From: Phycisphaerales bacterium UBA1845
GTDB taxonomy: Bacteria > Planctomycetota > Phycisphaerae > UBA1845
Length of the DNA: 17,415 bases
Reading direction: 5' to 3'
Assembly: GCA_002338715.1 (NCBI GenBank)
Contig: DDIR01000001.1
Location: 666 to 18,080, forward strand
Made by a program: the position numbers and the translations under genes. Below the pieces are notes generated by a model. It ran no database searches. It had not been told where the DNA came from and worked only from the letters and a program-made list of their open reading frames with translations. How positions within the stretch are numbered: position 1 is the first letter of the stretch; each line of letters begins with the position of its first letter. Shown in pieces: positions 6,713 through 13,975 of the stretch.

Positions 6713-6867
6713 GCCGTCATTCCCGCGCAGGCGGGAATCCAGGGCGAGCGCAGTGCTCGTTGCGGTGCGCTGCAGACTCTGGGAGAGCTTTCGCGACGAC
6801 TAGTGCGGTGACGGCTCTTGGTGGTTTTCGTTTTATTCTGGATTCCCGCTTTCGCGGGAATGACGGC
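6713..6867. repeat. Inverted pair of dRS3/REP-like palindromes
   Basis: Two 30-bp arms, 6713-6742 and 6838-6867, are reverse complements at 28 of 30 positions, differing only inside a 4-nt loop. Each arm contains its own palindrome: ATTCCCGC-GCAG-GCGGGAAT (6719-6738) and ATTCCCGC-TTTC-GCGGGAAT (6842-6861). The pattern ATTCCC-N8-GGGAAT equals the dRS3 consensus known from Neisseria and similar REP units elsewhere. The 95-bp spacer holds no gene. The right arm ends 28 bp beyond the stop codon of the minus-strand dihydrouridine synthase and, read on that strand, makes an 8-bp stem with a GAAA tetraloop. Confidence 0.8.
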
Positions 6868-6894
6868 GCGCGGGTGCTATGGGAATTGTTTTTA

Positions 6895-7950
6895 TTACAC
6901 CGCGCCGGCAGCGACCAGGTCGCCTTTTCCGTCGTGGCGGGTGACGGGTGGCCAATCTTTGTCCTTGTCGTACCAGACGTTCATCACTTCGAGGAAATCG
7001 TCGGGTGTCTTGACGGCGATGAATGCGTCGCGGACATCTTTCTTGCACGGGTGCAGTTCGCTGTACTTGATGCCGAACTTGCGCATGAGTCTGCCGGCTA
7101 ACCCGTCACCGTGGTGGGCTCTGGATTCGGCGAAGTGGGCTTCGATGCATTCGCGTTGTTCGGTGATGCCTGGCGGATCGGGCAGCGGTTGATTGGTTGC
7201 GAGGGCGACGCACTCGCTGAAGATCCACGGGTTGCCGATCGCGCCGCGCGCGACGGTCACGCCATCGACGCCGGTTTCATTCATCATGTCGATGCACGAT
7301 TGCGCGGTGAATAGATCGCCGCTTCCGAAGACCAAGCCGTCACCGACGTGACGTTTGACCTTGGTCAGAAACTCCCATCGGCTCGGGCCGATGTAGCGCT
7401 GTTCGACGGTGCGGCCATGGACGGTGACGCCGGAGACACCGGCTTCAAATGCGCCGTCGAGGATGGCGAAGAAGTTGCGTTCGCTCTCGGGCGTGTCGTC
7501 GAGTCCGCGGCGCATCTTGACGGTGACGGGGACGTCAGCCGCGACCGCATCGACGACGCGGCGGACGATGTCGAGCGCTTGTTCGGGTTGCGATAGAAGG
7601 AATCCACCGCGACAGCGGCCGAGCACTTTGCGCACGGGGCAGCCGAAGTTGATGTCGATGACGTTGTATCCCGCGTCGGCAAGGAGGCGGGCGGCTGGCG
7701 CGAATTGGTCGGGGTCGGAACCCATGAGTTGTCCGCCGACGGGTTGATCCTGCGGTTCGATCTGCGCGAGGATGCGTTTTTGGCCCTTACCTTTTTGGAG
7801 GACCATTTTGTCGAGGACGACTTCGTTGAGTGTGTAGGATGCGCCATAGCGCCGGGCGATGCGGCGCATGGGCAGGTCGCTGTACCCGCTCAGGGCGGCT
7901 TGGGTGAACGGGTGTTCGATCTGGATGTTACCGATCTTGATGGGCGACAT
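6895..7950 (-). CDS. tRNA-dihydrouridine synthase (DusB/NifR3-like)
   Basis: This 351-aa flavoenzyme reduces specific uridines of tRNA to dihydrouridine using FMN and NADPH. Family features seen are the N-terminal PFTQAALSGYSDLPMRR segment, VGGQLMGSDP at 71-80, INFGCPVRKV at 100-109 with catalytic Cys104, the loop RCRGGFLLSQP in place of the more usual GSGAALL, VTVKMRRG at 142-149, VTVHGRT at 175-181 and GVTVARGAIGNPWIF at 230-244 (FMN-phosphate region). The C-terminal helical tRNA-binding part (residues about 255-351) is complete. A GGA sits 9 bases before the ATG and a perfect TATAAT lies about 45 bp upstream. It follows the glycosyltransferase gene on the same strand after 69 bp, but appears to have its own promoter. 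Which uridine it modifies cannot be said. Confidence 0.94.
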   Translation of the reverse strand: MSPIKIGNIQIEHPFTQAALSGYSDLPMRRIARRYGASYTLNEVVLDKMVLQKGKGQKRILAQIEPQDQPVGGQLMGSDPDQFAPAARLLADAGYNVIDINFGCPVRKVLGRCRGGFLLSQPEQALDIVRRVVDAVAADVPVTVKMRRGLDDTPESERNFFAILDGAFEAGVSGVTVHGRTVEQRYIGPSRWEFLTKVKRHVGDGLVFGSGDLFTAQSCIDMMNETGVDGVTVARGAIGNPWIFSECVALATNQPLPDPPGITEQRECIEAHFAESRAHHGDGLAGRLMRKFGIKYSELHPCKKDVRDAFIAVKTPDDFLEVMNVWYDKDKDWPPVTRHDGKGDLVAAGAV

Positions 7951-7994
7951 TGTTTTCCGATTCGTCAGCGATCGCGATTCCTGGCTGCGGTGCG

Positions 7995-8000
7995 ATTATA
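7995..8000 (-). promoter_or_regulatory. Candidate -10 element (TATAAT) for the dihydrouridine synthase gene
   Basis: A perfect minus-strand TATAAT lies between the two minus-strand genes, with a leader of about 38 nt to the ATG at 7950. The -35 region overlaps the end of the upstream glycosyltransferase gene and is weak at every spacing from 16 to 18. Confidence 0.45.
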
Positions 8001-8019
8001 GCAGATTGATTTGAATCGT

Positions 8020-9624
8020 TTATTCGGGTTCGGATTGTCGGACCCAAAGCGTCGGGAAGCGGTCGGGTTCGGGCAGGAAGTAGTGATCGCGGACCCAGTT
8101 TTCAAGCGTTTCGACGCTGGCGAGGTTGGGCTGATCTTTCGCGTGGAAGCGGTTGAAGTCGAACAGGATGACGCGCGGTCGGGCGGCGATGAGGCTGCGG
8201 GTGGTCTCGTCCATCAGCGGTTGACCCAGCTTCTGGAGCTGCACGATTTTTTCGGTTCCCATGTAGCGGATGGCCTGTTTTCGGTTGGCCCGCCAGTAGA
8301 GTTCGGGTGCGTAACCGTCGGCGAAGATGGCGTCTTCGGGTCGGGTGTGGCGCCCGATGGCCTCCACGATTTCGATGAATCTGGGGTCGGGCCCGCGCTC
8401 TTTCCAATGGTATTGGCGTAAGGCGAATTCGAGCTGCATCCGCAATGGTGCCCAAATCATGAAAGCGAACCAGAGGATAGCGATGACCACATAGTGGGTT
8501 GGTGCACGGCCCAATTGACCCGGTCCGGGGTTGATCAGCAAAGAAACGCTGTGGGTTGCGAGTGCGACCAACGGCGGCAGGGCAACGGCGAGATACATCG
8601 GTCGGTTGTGCGGGCCGACGGCTGACAGATAGATAGCCAAAAACATCCACAGCCAAAAAAGCAGCAGGACTGGCGGTCGGCTGTTGGCTTCAAGCTGCGG
8701 CGGGGTGTCCGACGTTGGGTGTCGTTGGAACAGCCCAATGACTGGTTGCGCCAGGGTGGCCAGAGCCAGTATCAAAGGCAACTCCAATCCGCGCGTGTGC
8801 GGGAGCATCCAGCGAAGCGACGGTGTAAACGATGTGGCGATGCCGGGCGCGAAAAAGTTTCGGTTAAACCCGACGATCGCGTCCCACGCCCAATGGCTGT
8901 CGCTGGTGAGGGCAAGGATGATGACGAGCAGTGCGACGGATGCGATGTATCCAGTGACAAATTGTGACACTTTTTTCCAGCGGCTTGTGTTGGCAGGTCC
9001 GGTTCCCGATCGCGCGATCAGCAGATGAATGAAGATGGCGGCAGGCGCTGCGAACGCGGTCTGCTTGAACCACAAGCCCAATCCGCCGCACACACCGGTC
9101 CAAAAGAGCATGCGGGTTGACTTTGTCGATTGGGTGATGGCTTTCAGATAGAGGCCCATGCATCCCAACTCGGTGACGATCAGGAAGGTGGCTGGCCTGT
9201 TGCACCCGACATGGAAGGTCCAGAGGTTGAAATACATGACGGCGAATACCGTGCCGATCGCAGCCGCAGATGGCCCGTAGGCCCGTCGAGCGGCGCGGTA
9301 GAACAAAACGGCTGACATGATCGACGCCAACCCGCACAACACCCATACGCCCACAGGTGATCCGCCGGACAGGCCAAGCCCGAGCGCGTTGATCCAGAAG
9401 ATCGCCGGCGGTTTGATGTCCCACAGTTGGCTATAGAGTGTGGCGCCGCCGAGCAATTCGCGCCCATAGTGGAGAAAGAACCACCCATCGATGTCGTCGA
9501 TGCGAATGTGGGCGATGAATTGCGACAGGGCGATGATCGGGAGGCAAAGGATCAGTGCGGCGACTCCTGGGAGGTTGGGTCGCCGTTTGGGTGACGGATT
9601 GTTGACGGGGGTTGGCAGAATCAT
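8020..9624 (-). CDS. GT39/PMT-like membrane glycosyltransferase (GT-C fold)
   Basis: This 534-aa polytopic inner-membrane protein has roughly ten hydrophobic segments by eye between residues 21 and 410, followed by a soluble C-terminal domain of about 120 residues. The first periplasmic loop has the acidic DDIDGW (Asp43, Asp44, Asp46) and then YGRELLGGATLYSQLWDIKPP, the signature I associate with the PMT_2 / glycosyltransferase family 39 group, which uses polyprenyl-phosphate sugars as donors. Acceptor and sugar are unknown. The C-terminal part (DAIFADGYAPELYW, RPRVILFDFNRF) resembles the lumenal domain common in this group. The start at 9624 gives a positively charged N-terminus (PSPKRRP) before the first helix. 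It is divergent from a polyprenyl diphosphate synthase that could supply lipid carriers; that link is only suggestive. Confidence 0.85.
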   Translation of the reverse strand: MILPTPVNNPSPKRRPNLPGVAALILCLPIIALSQFIAHIRIDDIDGWFFLHYGRELLGGATLYSQLWDIKPPAIFWINALGLGLSGGSPVGVWVLCGLASIMSAVLFYRAARRAYGPSAAAIGTVFAVMYFNLWTFHVGCNRPATFLIVTELGCMGLYLKAITQSTKSTRMLFWTGVCGGLGLWFKQTAFAAPAAIFIHLLIARSGTGPANTSRWKKVSQFVTGYIASVALLVIILALTSDSHWAWDAIVGFNRNFFAPGIATSFTPSLRWMLPHTRGLELPLILALATLAQPVIGLFQRHPTSDTPPQLEANSRPPVLLLFWLWMFLAIYLSAVGPHNRPMYLAVALPPLVALATHSVSLLINPGPGQLGRAPTHYVVIAILWFAFMIWAPLRMQLEFALRQYHWKERGPDPRFIEIVEAIGRHTRPEDAIFADGYAPELYWRANRKQAIRYMGTEKIVQLQKLGQPLMDETTRSLIAARPRVILFDFNRFHAKDQPNLASVETLENWVRDHYFLPEPDRFPTLWVRQSEPE

Positions 9625-9846
9625 CGCTGATCCACACGCGGGTGAACTTTTTGAAGTGCTAATCTTTTCAAAACATTTGAAAGCCGTTGGTTCGCGGTGA
9701 ACGAGTGCTTAGCATAGCAGATACCGACCCGGTGAGAATCATATCCGGGGCGAGTTACCCCCGCGCGATCCGTTGTTGCGGTGCGTTGGGGGCTTGCTTG
9801 TGTCGGGGTGGTTTCCAATGACTGATACTCCCGCAGGTAGACATTG

Positions 9847-10866
9847 ATGAACCCCGCCGTTCTCCAACTTCCTGACCTCTATCGGCCCATCGAAGCCGAC
9901 CTTGCGCGGGTTGTGGCGATCATGGATCAGGAATTGCAAAGCGAGTTGCCGTTTGTGGCTCAGCTTTGCGAGCGGGTGCGCGGATATCGGGGCAAGATGC
10001 TGCGGCCCGCATTGTTGCTGCTCAGCGGTCAGAGCGTGGCTGGGGTTCAGAGCGTGCTGGGAGGGCCGGCTGCGGGCGGGGTGACGTCGGAACATCATAC
10101 GCTGGCTGCAGTTGTGGAGCTGGTGCACCTCGCGACGCTGGTTCACGACGACGTTTTGGACCAAGCCGAGGAACGGCGGCGGCAGGCGACGATCAGCTCG
10201 ACCAACGGCAACGAAGCCGCGGTCATGCTGGGCGATTATCTGATCAGCCATGCGTTCCACCTTTGCAGCAGTCTGGATTCGCAGAGTGCGTCGCGATTGG
10301 TCGGGCATACGACAAACGTGGTCTGCGAAGGCGAGTTGATGCAGATTCATAGCCGCGGTCATTTCAAACTGAGCGAGCCCGATTACATCGAGATCATTCG
10401 CCGCAAGACGGCGGCACTTACGGCGGCATGCTGTCGTTTGGGTGCGACCCATGCGGGGGCGGATGAGACGCTCGCGAGTCGACTCGAAGTGTTCGGTGAG
10501 AGCGCCGGCATCGCGTTTCAGATTGTCGACGACATACTCGATGTCGTGGGTGAGCAGAAGAAGATGGGCAAGACGTTGGGGCGCGATCTTGAGTTGGGCA
10601 AGATGACGCTTCCGGTGATTCACTATCTGCGCGAGGCGCCAACCGACAAGCAGGAAGCGATGCTCAAGAAGTTGGCCAGTGCGGAGCACGACGATCGCGC
10701 ACACGTGGCGCAGCAGTTGACGGAGTTTGGCAGCGTTGCATATGCAACATCTGTTGCAGAGCAGCATGTGTCGCGGGCGATCAGCATGCTTGAAGGTCTT
10801 CCCGAATCAGCCAGCCGTTCGAGTCTGCTCAGCATGGCTGAGTTCATCATCCAGCGCGAAAACTAA
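9847..10866 (+). CDS. Long-chain polyprenyl diphosphate synthase (IspB-like)
   Basis: This 339-aa trans-prenyltransferase condenses isopentenyl diphosphate onto an allylic primer to make quinone side chains or related long prenyl chains. Visible motifs are GKMLRP (49-54) for IPP binding, the first Asp-rich motif DDVLD (101-105) with downstream Arg110-Arg112, CEGELMQ (160-166), RRKTAAL (185-191), the second Asp-rich motif DDILD (228-232) and GKTLGRDLELGKMTLP (241-256). The fifth residue before the first DDxxD is Ala96; a small residue there favours long products in this family. I start at ATG 9847 rather than the adjoining in-frame TTG at 9844 because the codon is stronger and an AGG-containing site (9835-9838) is then suitably spaced. 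It resembles E. coli IspB most closely among enzymes I know; exact chain length is unknown. Confidence 0.92.
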   Translation: MNPAVLQLPDLYRPIEADLARVVAIMDQELQSELPFVAQLCERVRGYRGKMLRPALLLLSGQSVAGVQSVLGGPAAGGVTSEHHTLAAVVELVHLATLVHDDVLDQAEERRRQATISSTNGNEAAVMLGDYLISHAFHLCSSLDSQSASRLVGHTTNVVCEGELMQIHSRGHFKLSEPDYIEIIRRKTAALTAACCRLGATHAGADETLASRLEVFGESAGIAFQIVDDILDVVGEQKKMGKTLGRDLELGKMTLPVIHYLREAPTDKQEAMLKKLASAEHDDRAHVAQQLTEFGSVAYATSVAEQHVSRAISMLEGLPESASRSSLLSMAEFIIQREN

Positions 10867-10907
10867 TCCGCGCAAACAACACTCATTTCACGATTTAGCG
10901 TTGTTAG

Positions 10908-10982
10908 GTGCCACTGCTCTGTGAGCAGTGTGGGGGGGGATTTTGATCTTCGAATCAAGCACTGCTCACAGAGCAGTGGCAC
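10908..10982. repeat. Perfect 23-bp inverted repeat with self-complementary arms
   Basis: Bases 10908-10930 are the exact reverse complement of 10960-10982, around a 29-nt centre containing a run of eight G. Each arm is itself a hairpin: CACTGCTC-TGT-GAGCAGTG (10912-10930) and CACTGCTC-ACA-GAGCAGTG (10960-10978). The DNA or RNA can therefore form one 23-bp stem or two 8-bp stems. It lies 41 bp after the polyprenyl synthase stop codon and lacks a U-tract. Confidence 0.85.
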
Positions 10983-11028
10983 ATTGATTGCTGCGCAGTG
11001 GCACGTTGATTACTGCGCAGTGGTTCGG
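10971..11028 (+). repeat. 22-bp tandem repeats, about 2.5 copies
   Basis: GAGCAGTGGCAC-ATTGATTGCT (10971-10992) is followed by GCGCAGTGGCAC-GTTGATTACT (10993-11014) and a decaying third copy starting GCGCAGTGG (11015). The first two units agree at 19 of 22 positions. The array grows out of the right arm of the preceding inverted repeat. Confidence 0.75.
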
Positions 11029-11051
11029 TGGTTTCAATTCATTGTGGGCGG

Positions 11052-11080
11052 TTGAGATGTTTGTCGTAGAATCTTGTAAG
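11052..11080 (+). promoter_or_regulatory. Candidate promoter for the secreted protein gene
   Basis: TTGAGA (11052-11057, 5/6) and TGTAAG (11075-11080, 4/6) are separated by 17 bp. The leader to ATG 11166 would be about 80 nt. Confidence 0.3.
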
Positions 11081-11165
11081 CGACCGATTCGAAGTGATGA
11101 ATCCAGTCGGGTTGCGCCGATCTGAAATAGGTTCCATCACTTCAAAAAAACGAGACGCATTCAAG

Positions 11166-12458
11166 ATGAAGACCGCACTGATCGTAATGGGGTTTACCGC
11201 CGCTGTTTGGGCGGCTGAACCGATTCGCACACCGTCGCCAGATTCCAAAGATTCAAAAGCCAAGTCGACAGACGAACAGTCTGAACGAGACGAACAGTCT
11301 GAACGAGATGACCAGCCGGAACGCGGTTGGGGGATGGGCAGCATCTCGCTCGCAACCCGGCAGGTGGCGCGGCTTGGGGATTGGGAAGATCAAGTCCCCA
11401 ACATCGAAAAGAGCATCGATCGGTTGTGGGAAGAGAACGAATGGAACGAGGAAGCCGACCAGTTTGCGCTTCAAGCCGTTCGCGGGGTCGCGGAGATTCC
11501 ACCGTGGCAGATCACGCGGCGGGTTGATTTTTTAACGAATGAATTCGGCGCGCGCTATGACATGAGCGAAGCGCAGATCAAGGATTTGCAGGCCAAGACG
11601 TATCAGATGATCGGAGCCGTGGCAGTCCGTCACGGTGGGACGATGTTCAAGCATGTCACGGAGATGGTGGATTCCGTGAAATCCGGCGAGCCGGTGACGC
11701 CCGAAGACATTTCCCGCTGGATGGACGAGGGCGAGGAGATGATCGAATTCGCCCACGAGCAGGTTGAGACCATCTCGGATCAGATCGCCAAAGAGTTGAA
11801 CGCCGAGCAGCGCGAAGTCTTCGAGCGGGACCGAGCCAGCTATCGCAAGCGGATGGATCGGTTTGAGGACATGCGGGAGCGGTGGAAAGCCGGCGGTTGG
11901 CATCCGCGCGAATGGGGGTTGGAGGAGGTTCCGGAGTATAAGCGGATGATGGAGCAGCGCGTTCGCGATGGCCGTTATGATGAGCAGAAGTGGCGGCGTT
12001 TCGACGATCTTCAGAAAGCCTACCGCGTGTACGAAGCCAAGTCGCAGGAGACGCCCTACAACGAATCGGCATGGGAATTTTACGTTCGACAGTACATCCA
12101 TCAATACGGTTTTGACGAGGCCCAAGCCGAGACGGCATGGTCGATTTTGCGTGAGCAGCGGCAGTTGGCTGGCGATGTTCGGCGGTCGGCGCAGCGGCGG
12201 ATGCAGCGCGAGCGGGTGTTGATGGGGCGGATGGGGGCGATGGCGATGCCGCTTCCGGAATCGGCGCTGGAGGATATCCACGGGTTGTTCGACGGGCTTT
12301 GCCGGCGGCTTGATCGGATACCGACGAGTTCGCAGAAGTTGGCTGTCGAGCGGGTATTGGTTCCGCCACTTCAGGCGCTGCCGGCATCGGCGAAGGCGAC
12401 CGGTGATCAGGCACCAGACCAGCGGACTCCCGGCGATCAGGTTGCAGACGATCGCTGA
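11166..12458 (+). CDS. Secreted charged helical protein of unknown function
   Basis: I start this gene at ATG 11166 because it opens with a clear signal peptide, MKTALIVMGFTAAVWA, followed by a plausible signal peptidase I site near A16/A17. The in-frame start 72 bases upstream would bury it behind 24 polar residues. The mature part of the 430-aa product has a hexapeptide tandem, DEQSER twice and DDQPER once (residues 36-53), then a long helical, charge-rich body with many Trp, Arg and Glu residues. A segment LNAEQREVFERDRASYRKRM (211-230) recalls LTxxQ/Spy-type periplasmic helices, but similarity is weak. The C-terminal tail repeats GDQ (413-415, 423-425). No catalytic motif is recognised. 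A periplasmic binding or chaperone-like role is speculation. It lies 299 bp after the polyprenyl synthase. Confidence 0.8.
   Translation: MKTALIVMGFTAAVWAAEPIRTPSPDSKDSKAKSTDEQSERDEQSERDDQPERGWGMGSISLATRQVARLGDWEDQVPNIEKSIDRLWEENEWNEEADQFALQAVRGVAEIPPWQITRRVDFLTNEFGARYDMSEAQIKDLQAKTYQMIGAVAVRHGGTMFKHVTEMVDSVKSGEPVTPEDISRWMDEGEEMIEFAHEQVETISDQIAKELNAEQREVFERDRASYRKRMDRFEDMRERWKAGGWHPREWGLEEVPEYKRMMEQRVRDGRYDEQKWRRFDDLQKAYRVYEAKSQETPYNESAWEFYVRQYIHQYGFDEAQAETAWSILREQRQLAGDVRRSAQRRMQRERVLMGRMGAMAMPLPESALEDIHGLFDGLCRRLDRIPTSSQKLAVERVLVPPLQALPASAKATGDQAPDQRTPGDQVADDR
11271..11324 (+). repeat. 18-bp in-frame tandem repeat in the secreted protein gene
   Basis: Bases 11271-11288 and 11289-11306 are identical 18-mers encoding DEQSER. 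A third, diverged unit (11307-11324) encodes DDQPER. The identity suggests a recent duplication that preserves frame. Confidence 0.85.
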
Positions 12459-12574
12459 CCCGACGCGCTTGACAATCCCCAGGATCGCTGCACCTTTAGC
12501 TGTTGGCTGCACGGATGTGATGGCATCATGCTGGATGCGACGTGCGGCGAGACGGGTAAGGGTTTGATCGCGGC

Positions 12575-13738
12575 ATGTTCACGACGGGTATTCTGGCTGA
12601 CATCTGGAATGTGGTTGATTTCGGGATCGAGGAAAGCCTTGATCAGATTCAATCATTGGGGGCGCAGAGTATCTCGCTGCGGGTGACGTCGTCGCGTGTG
12701 TCGCAGTTGCGGGCGGGTGAACTCGACGCGCCTCGGATTTTCAGAAGCGACGGTGGGTACTTCTTCCAGCCGGACAAGTCCAAGTATTCCAATACGAGAA
12801 TCAAGCCGGTGGTGGCCAGTTGGCTGAAGAGTCGCGATCCGCTGGAGCAGATTGTCGAAGCCTGCCAGAAGCGGGACATTGAACTGCGATTGCGGATCAG
12901 CACATTGGAATCGCCTGTCATTGCCGCTCGACATCCTGAAGCCGCAAGTAAGACGGTTTTTGGCGATGTGGCGTCCGAAACTCTTTCGGCGGCCAATCGC
13001 GATGTGGTGGAGTTGTTTCGCGCGACGGTTATCGACTTGTCGAATCGCTTTGCCCCTGCGGCTATTGAGGTCGATGGGCTAACATTCCATTCCGGTGCGA
13101 TGTACGAGCAGGAATTCGACGCGGGAAATGGATTCCATTTATTAATGGAGCTTTCGTTCGACGAATCATCTGCACAATCTGCAATTTCACGAGGCGTCGA
13201 TGTTGAGGCGGTCACGCGCTGGGTGCGCGTCGCGTTGCAAAAGGTGTTGGATGGCGGCGATCCACTGGAGACATCACTTGAAGAAATGGCGGCGGAAGCT
13301 CTGCCGCTCAAGCAATACATCGATTCGCAAATCGACGACGTCACCAGTCTTGTGGAGCAAATGTCTGGAGCGGCGAATTGTCCGATCTCGTTGAGAATGG
13401 GCGCCTTCCTGGGATATGGGTGCATGCCTCGCGTGAATCTTGAAGCGCTTGCACACGATCGCGGCGTGATTACGGAGTTTTTTCTTGCTTGTCCGGATGA
13501 ATGTGAATGCAATCCAGATCTTGCGGGAGCCATGAATCTGGAGCGTTCTTATACGGGTCGGGAGATTCCTGCGATCGGCATCGATCGCGATACACCGCAG
13601 CGCCTCGTCAGTGAAGTGCGGCGATTGGCGGCATCCGGAGTTGGCGGCGTGGTGATTGCATCCTATGGATTGATCTCACCCAATATGCATGACACGATCA
13701 AGCAGGCATTTCGCTACGCCGCGCGCGACAGTCGCTGA
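12575..13738 (+). CDS. Probable TIM-barrel protein, glycoside-hydrolase-like, unknown substrate
   Basis: This 387-aa protein has alternating strand and helix segments that suggest a (beta/alpha)8 barrel: TGILADIWNV at the first strand, GAQSISLRV at the second, a DPLEQIVEACQKRDIELRLRIS unit (residues about 89-110), PAAIEVDGLTF with Asp168 at a strand end, CPISLRMGAFLGYG, VITEFFLACPDECECNP and GVGGVVIASYGLI near the end. The pattern 'YF.PD...Y..T...P' followed by DPLEQIVEACQKR resembles hypothetical glycoside-hydrolase-like proteins, but I cannot place it in a numbered family. No signal peptide is seen, so it should be cytoplasmic. A TAAGGG 12 bases before the ATG is a long-spaced ribosome site. 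A perfect TTGACA at 12469-12474 lies in the upstream gap but has no good -10. It sits 116 bp after the secreted protein gene. Confidence 0.75.
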   Translation: MFTTGILADIWNVVDFGIEESLDQIQSLGAQSISLRVTSSRVSQLRAGELDAPRIFRSDGGYFFQPDKSKYSNTRIKPVVASWLKSRDPLEQIVEACQKRDIELRLRISTLESPVIAARHPEAASKTVFGDVASETLSAANRDVVELFRATVIDLSNRFAPAAIEVDGLTFHSGAMYEQEFDAGNGFHLLMELSFDESSAQSAISRGVDVEAVTRWVRVALQKVLDGGDPLETSLEEMAAEALPLKQYIDSQIDDVTSLVEQMSGAANCPISLRMGAFLGYGCMPRVNLEALAHDRGVITEFFLACPDECECNPDLAGAMNLERSYTGREIPAIGIDRDTPQRLVSEVRRLAASGVGGVVIASYGLISPNMHDTIKQAFRYAARDSR

Positions 13739-13887
13739 GGAATCTTGCCTGGTTTCTTACCTTCCGTCCCCCACCCTGGAAGGGCGGGGCACCCATTTTG
13801 CCTTTCTTTCGATTCTGACCTTTATTTTTAGTGGTTTTCTGCGACTTTGGGCGGTGATTTTCTGGCTTGATTGGGCGGCTTCTTTGG

Positions 13888-13916
13888 TTGGCTGATTGGT
13901 CAAAATCGCTTAAAAT
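13888..13916 (+). promoter_or_regulatory. Candidate promoter for gyrA
   Basis: TTGGCT (13888-13893, 4/6) and TAAAAT (13911-13916, 5/6) are exactly 17 bp apart. Transcription would begin near 13923 with a leader of about 53 nt that contains GGAG before the ATG. Confidence 0.5.
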
Positions 13917-13975
13917 ATTGGGCTTGAAGCAGTCGCTTTTTTCCGCGCCTCTTTTGCATTGGAGCTGGCAGGCAT

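Larger units (their letters stand above)
6250..6894. other. 645-bp non-coding, hairpin-rich region
   Basis: No convincing gene lies here. From left to right it holds a GC-rich hairpin (6256-6293), an overlapping pair of stem-loops (6293-6331), a compound hairpin (6438-6473), a T/G-rich stretch of low complexity (about 6520-6710) and an inverted pair of REP-like repeats (6713-6867). It separates the plus-strand run ending at 6249 from the minus-strand gene ending at 6895, so transcription converges on it. Some of the stems may serve as terminators, but none has a clear U-tract. Confidence 0.7.

Noticed and set aside
6229..6720. 163-aa minus-strand reading frame in the hairpin-rich gap
   Set aside because: Its product is low-complexity, runs through palindromic repeats and the end of the cREC gene, and has no credible ribosome binding site or family.
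6713..6867. CRISPR array or insertion sequence
   Set aside because: There are only two inverted palindromes with no regular spacers and no transposase gene, so a REP-like pair fits better.
6498..7101. Plus-strand reading frames across the REP-like pair
   Set aside because: They translate the repeat palindromes (giving FPRRRES-like peptides) and the antisense of the dihydrouridine synthase, so they are not genes.
9739..10767. 342-aa minus-strand reading frame opposite the polyprenyl synthase
   Set aside because: The plus strand encodes clear DDVLD and DDILD motifs; this frame is a shadow.
11532..12512. 326-aa minus-strand reading frame opposite the secreted protein gene
   Set aside because: It is Pro/Arg/Leu-rich without domains, while the plus strand has a signal peptide and in-frame repeats.
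13760..13783. Terminator after the TIM-barrel gene (CCTTCC / GGAAGG)
   Set aside because: The stem is only 6 bp with a 12-nt loop and is followed by GC-rich sequence rather than a T-run.
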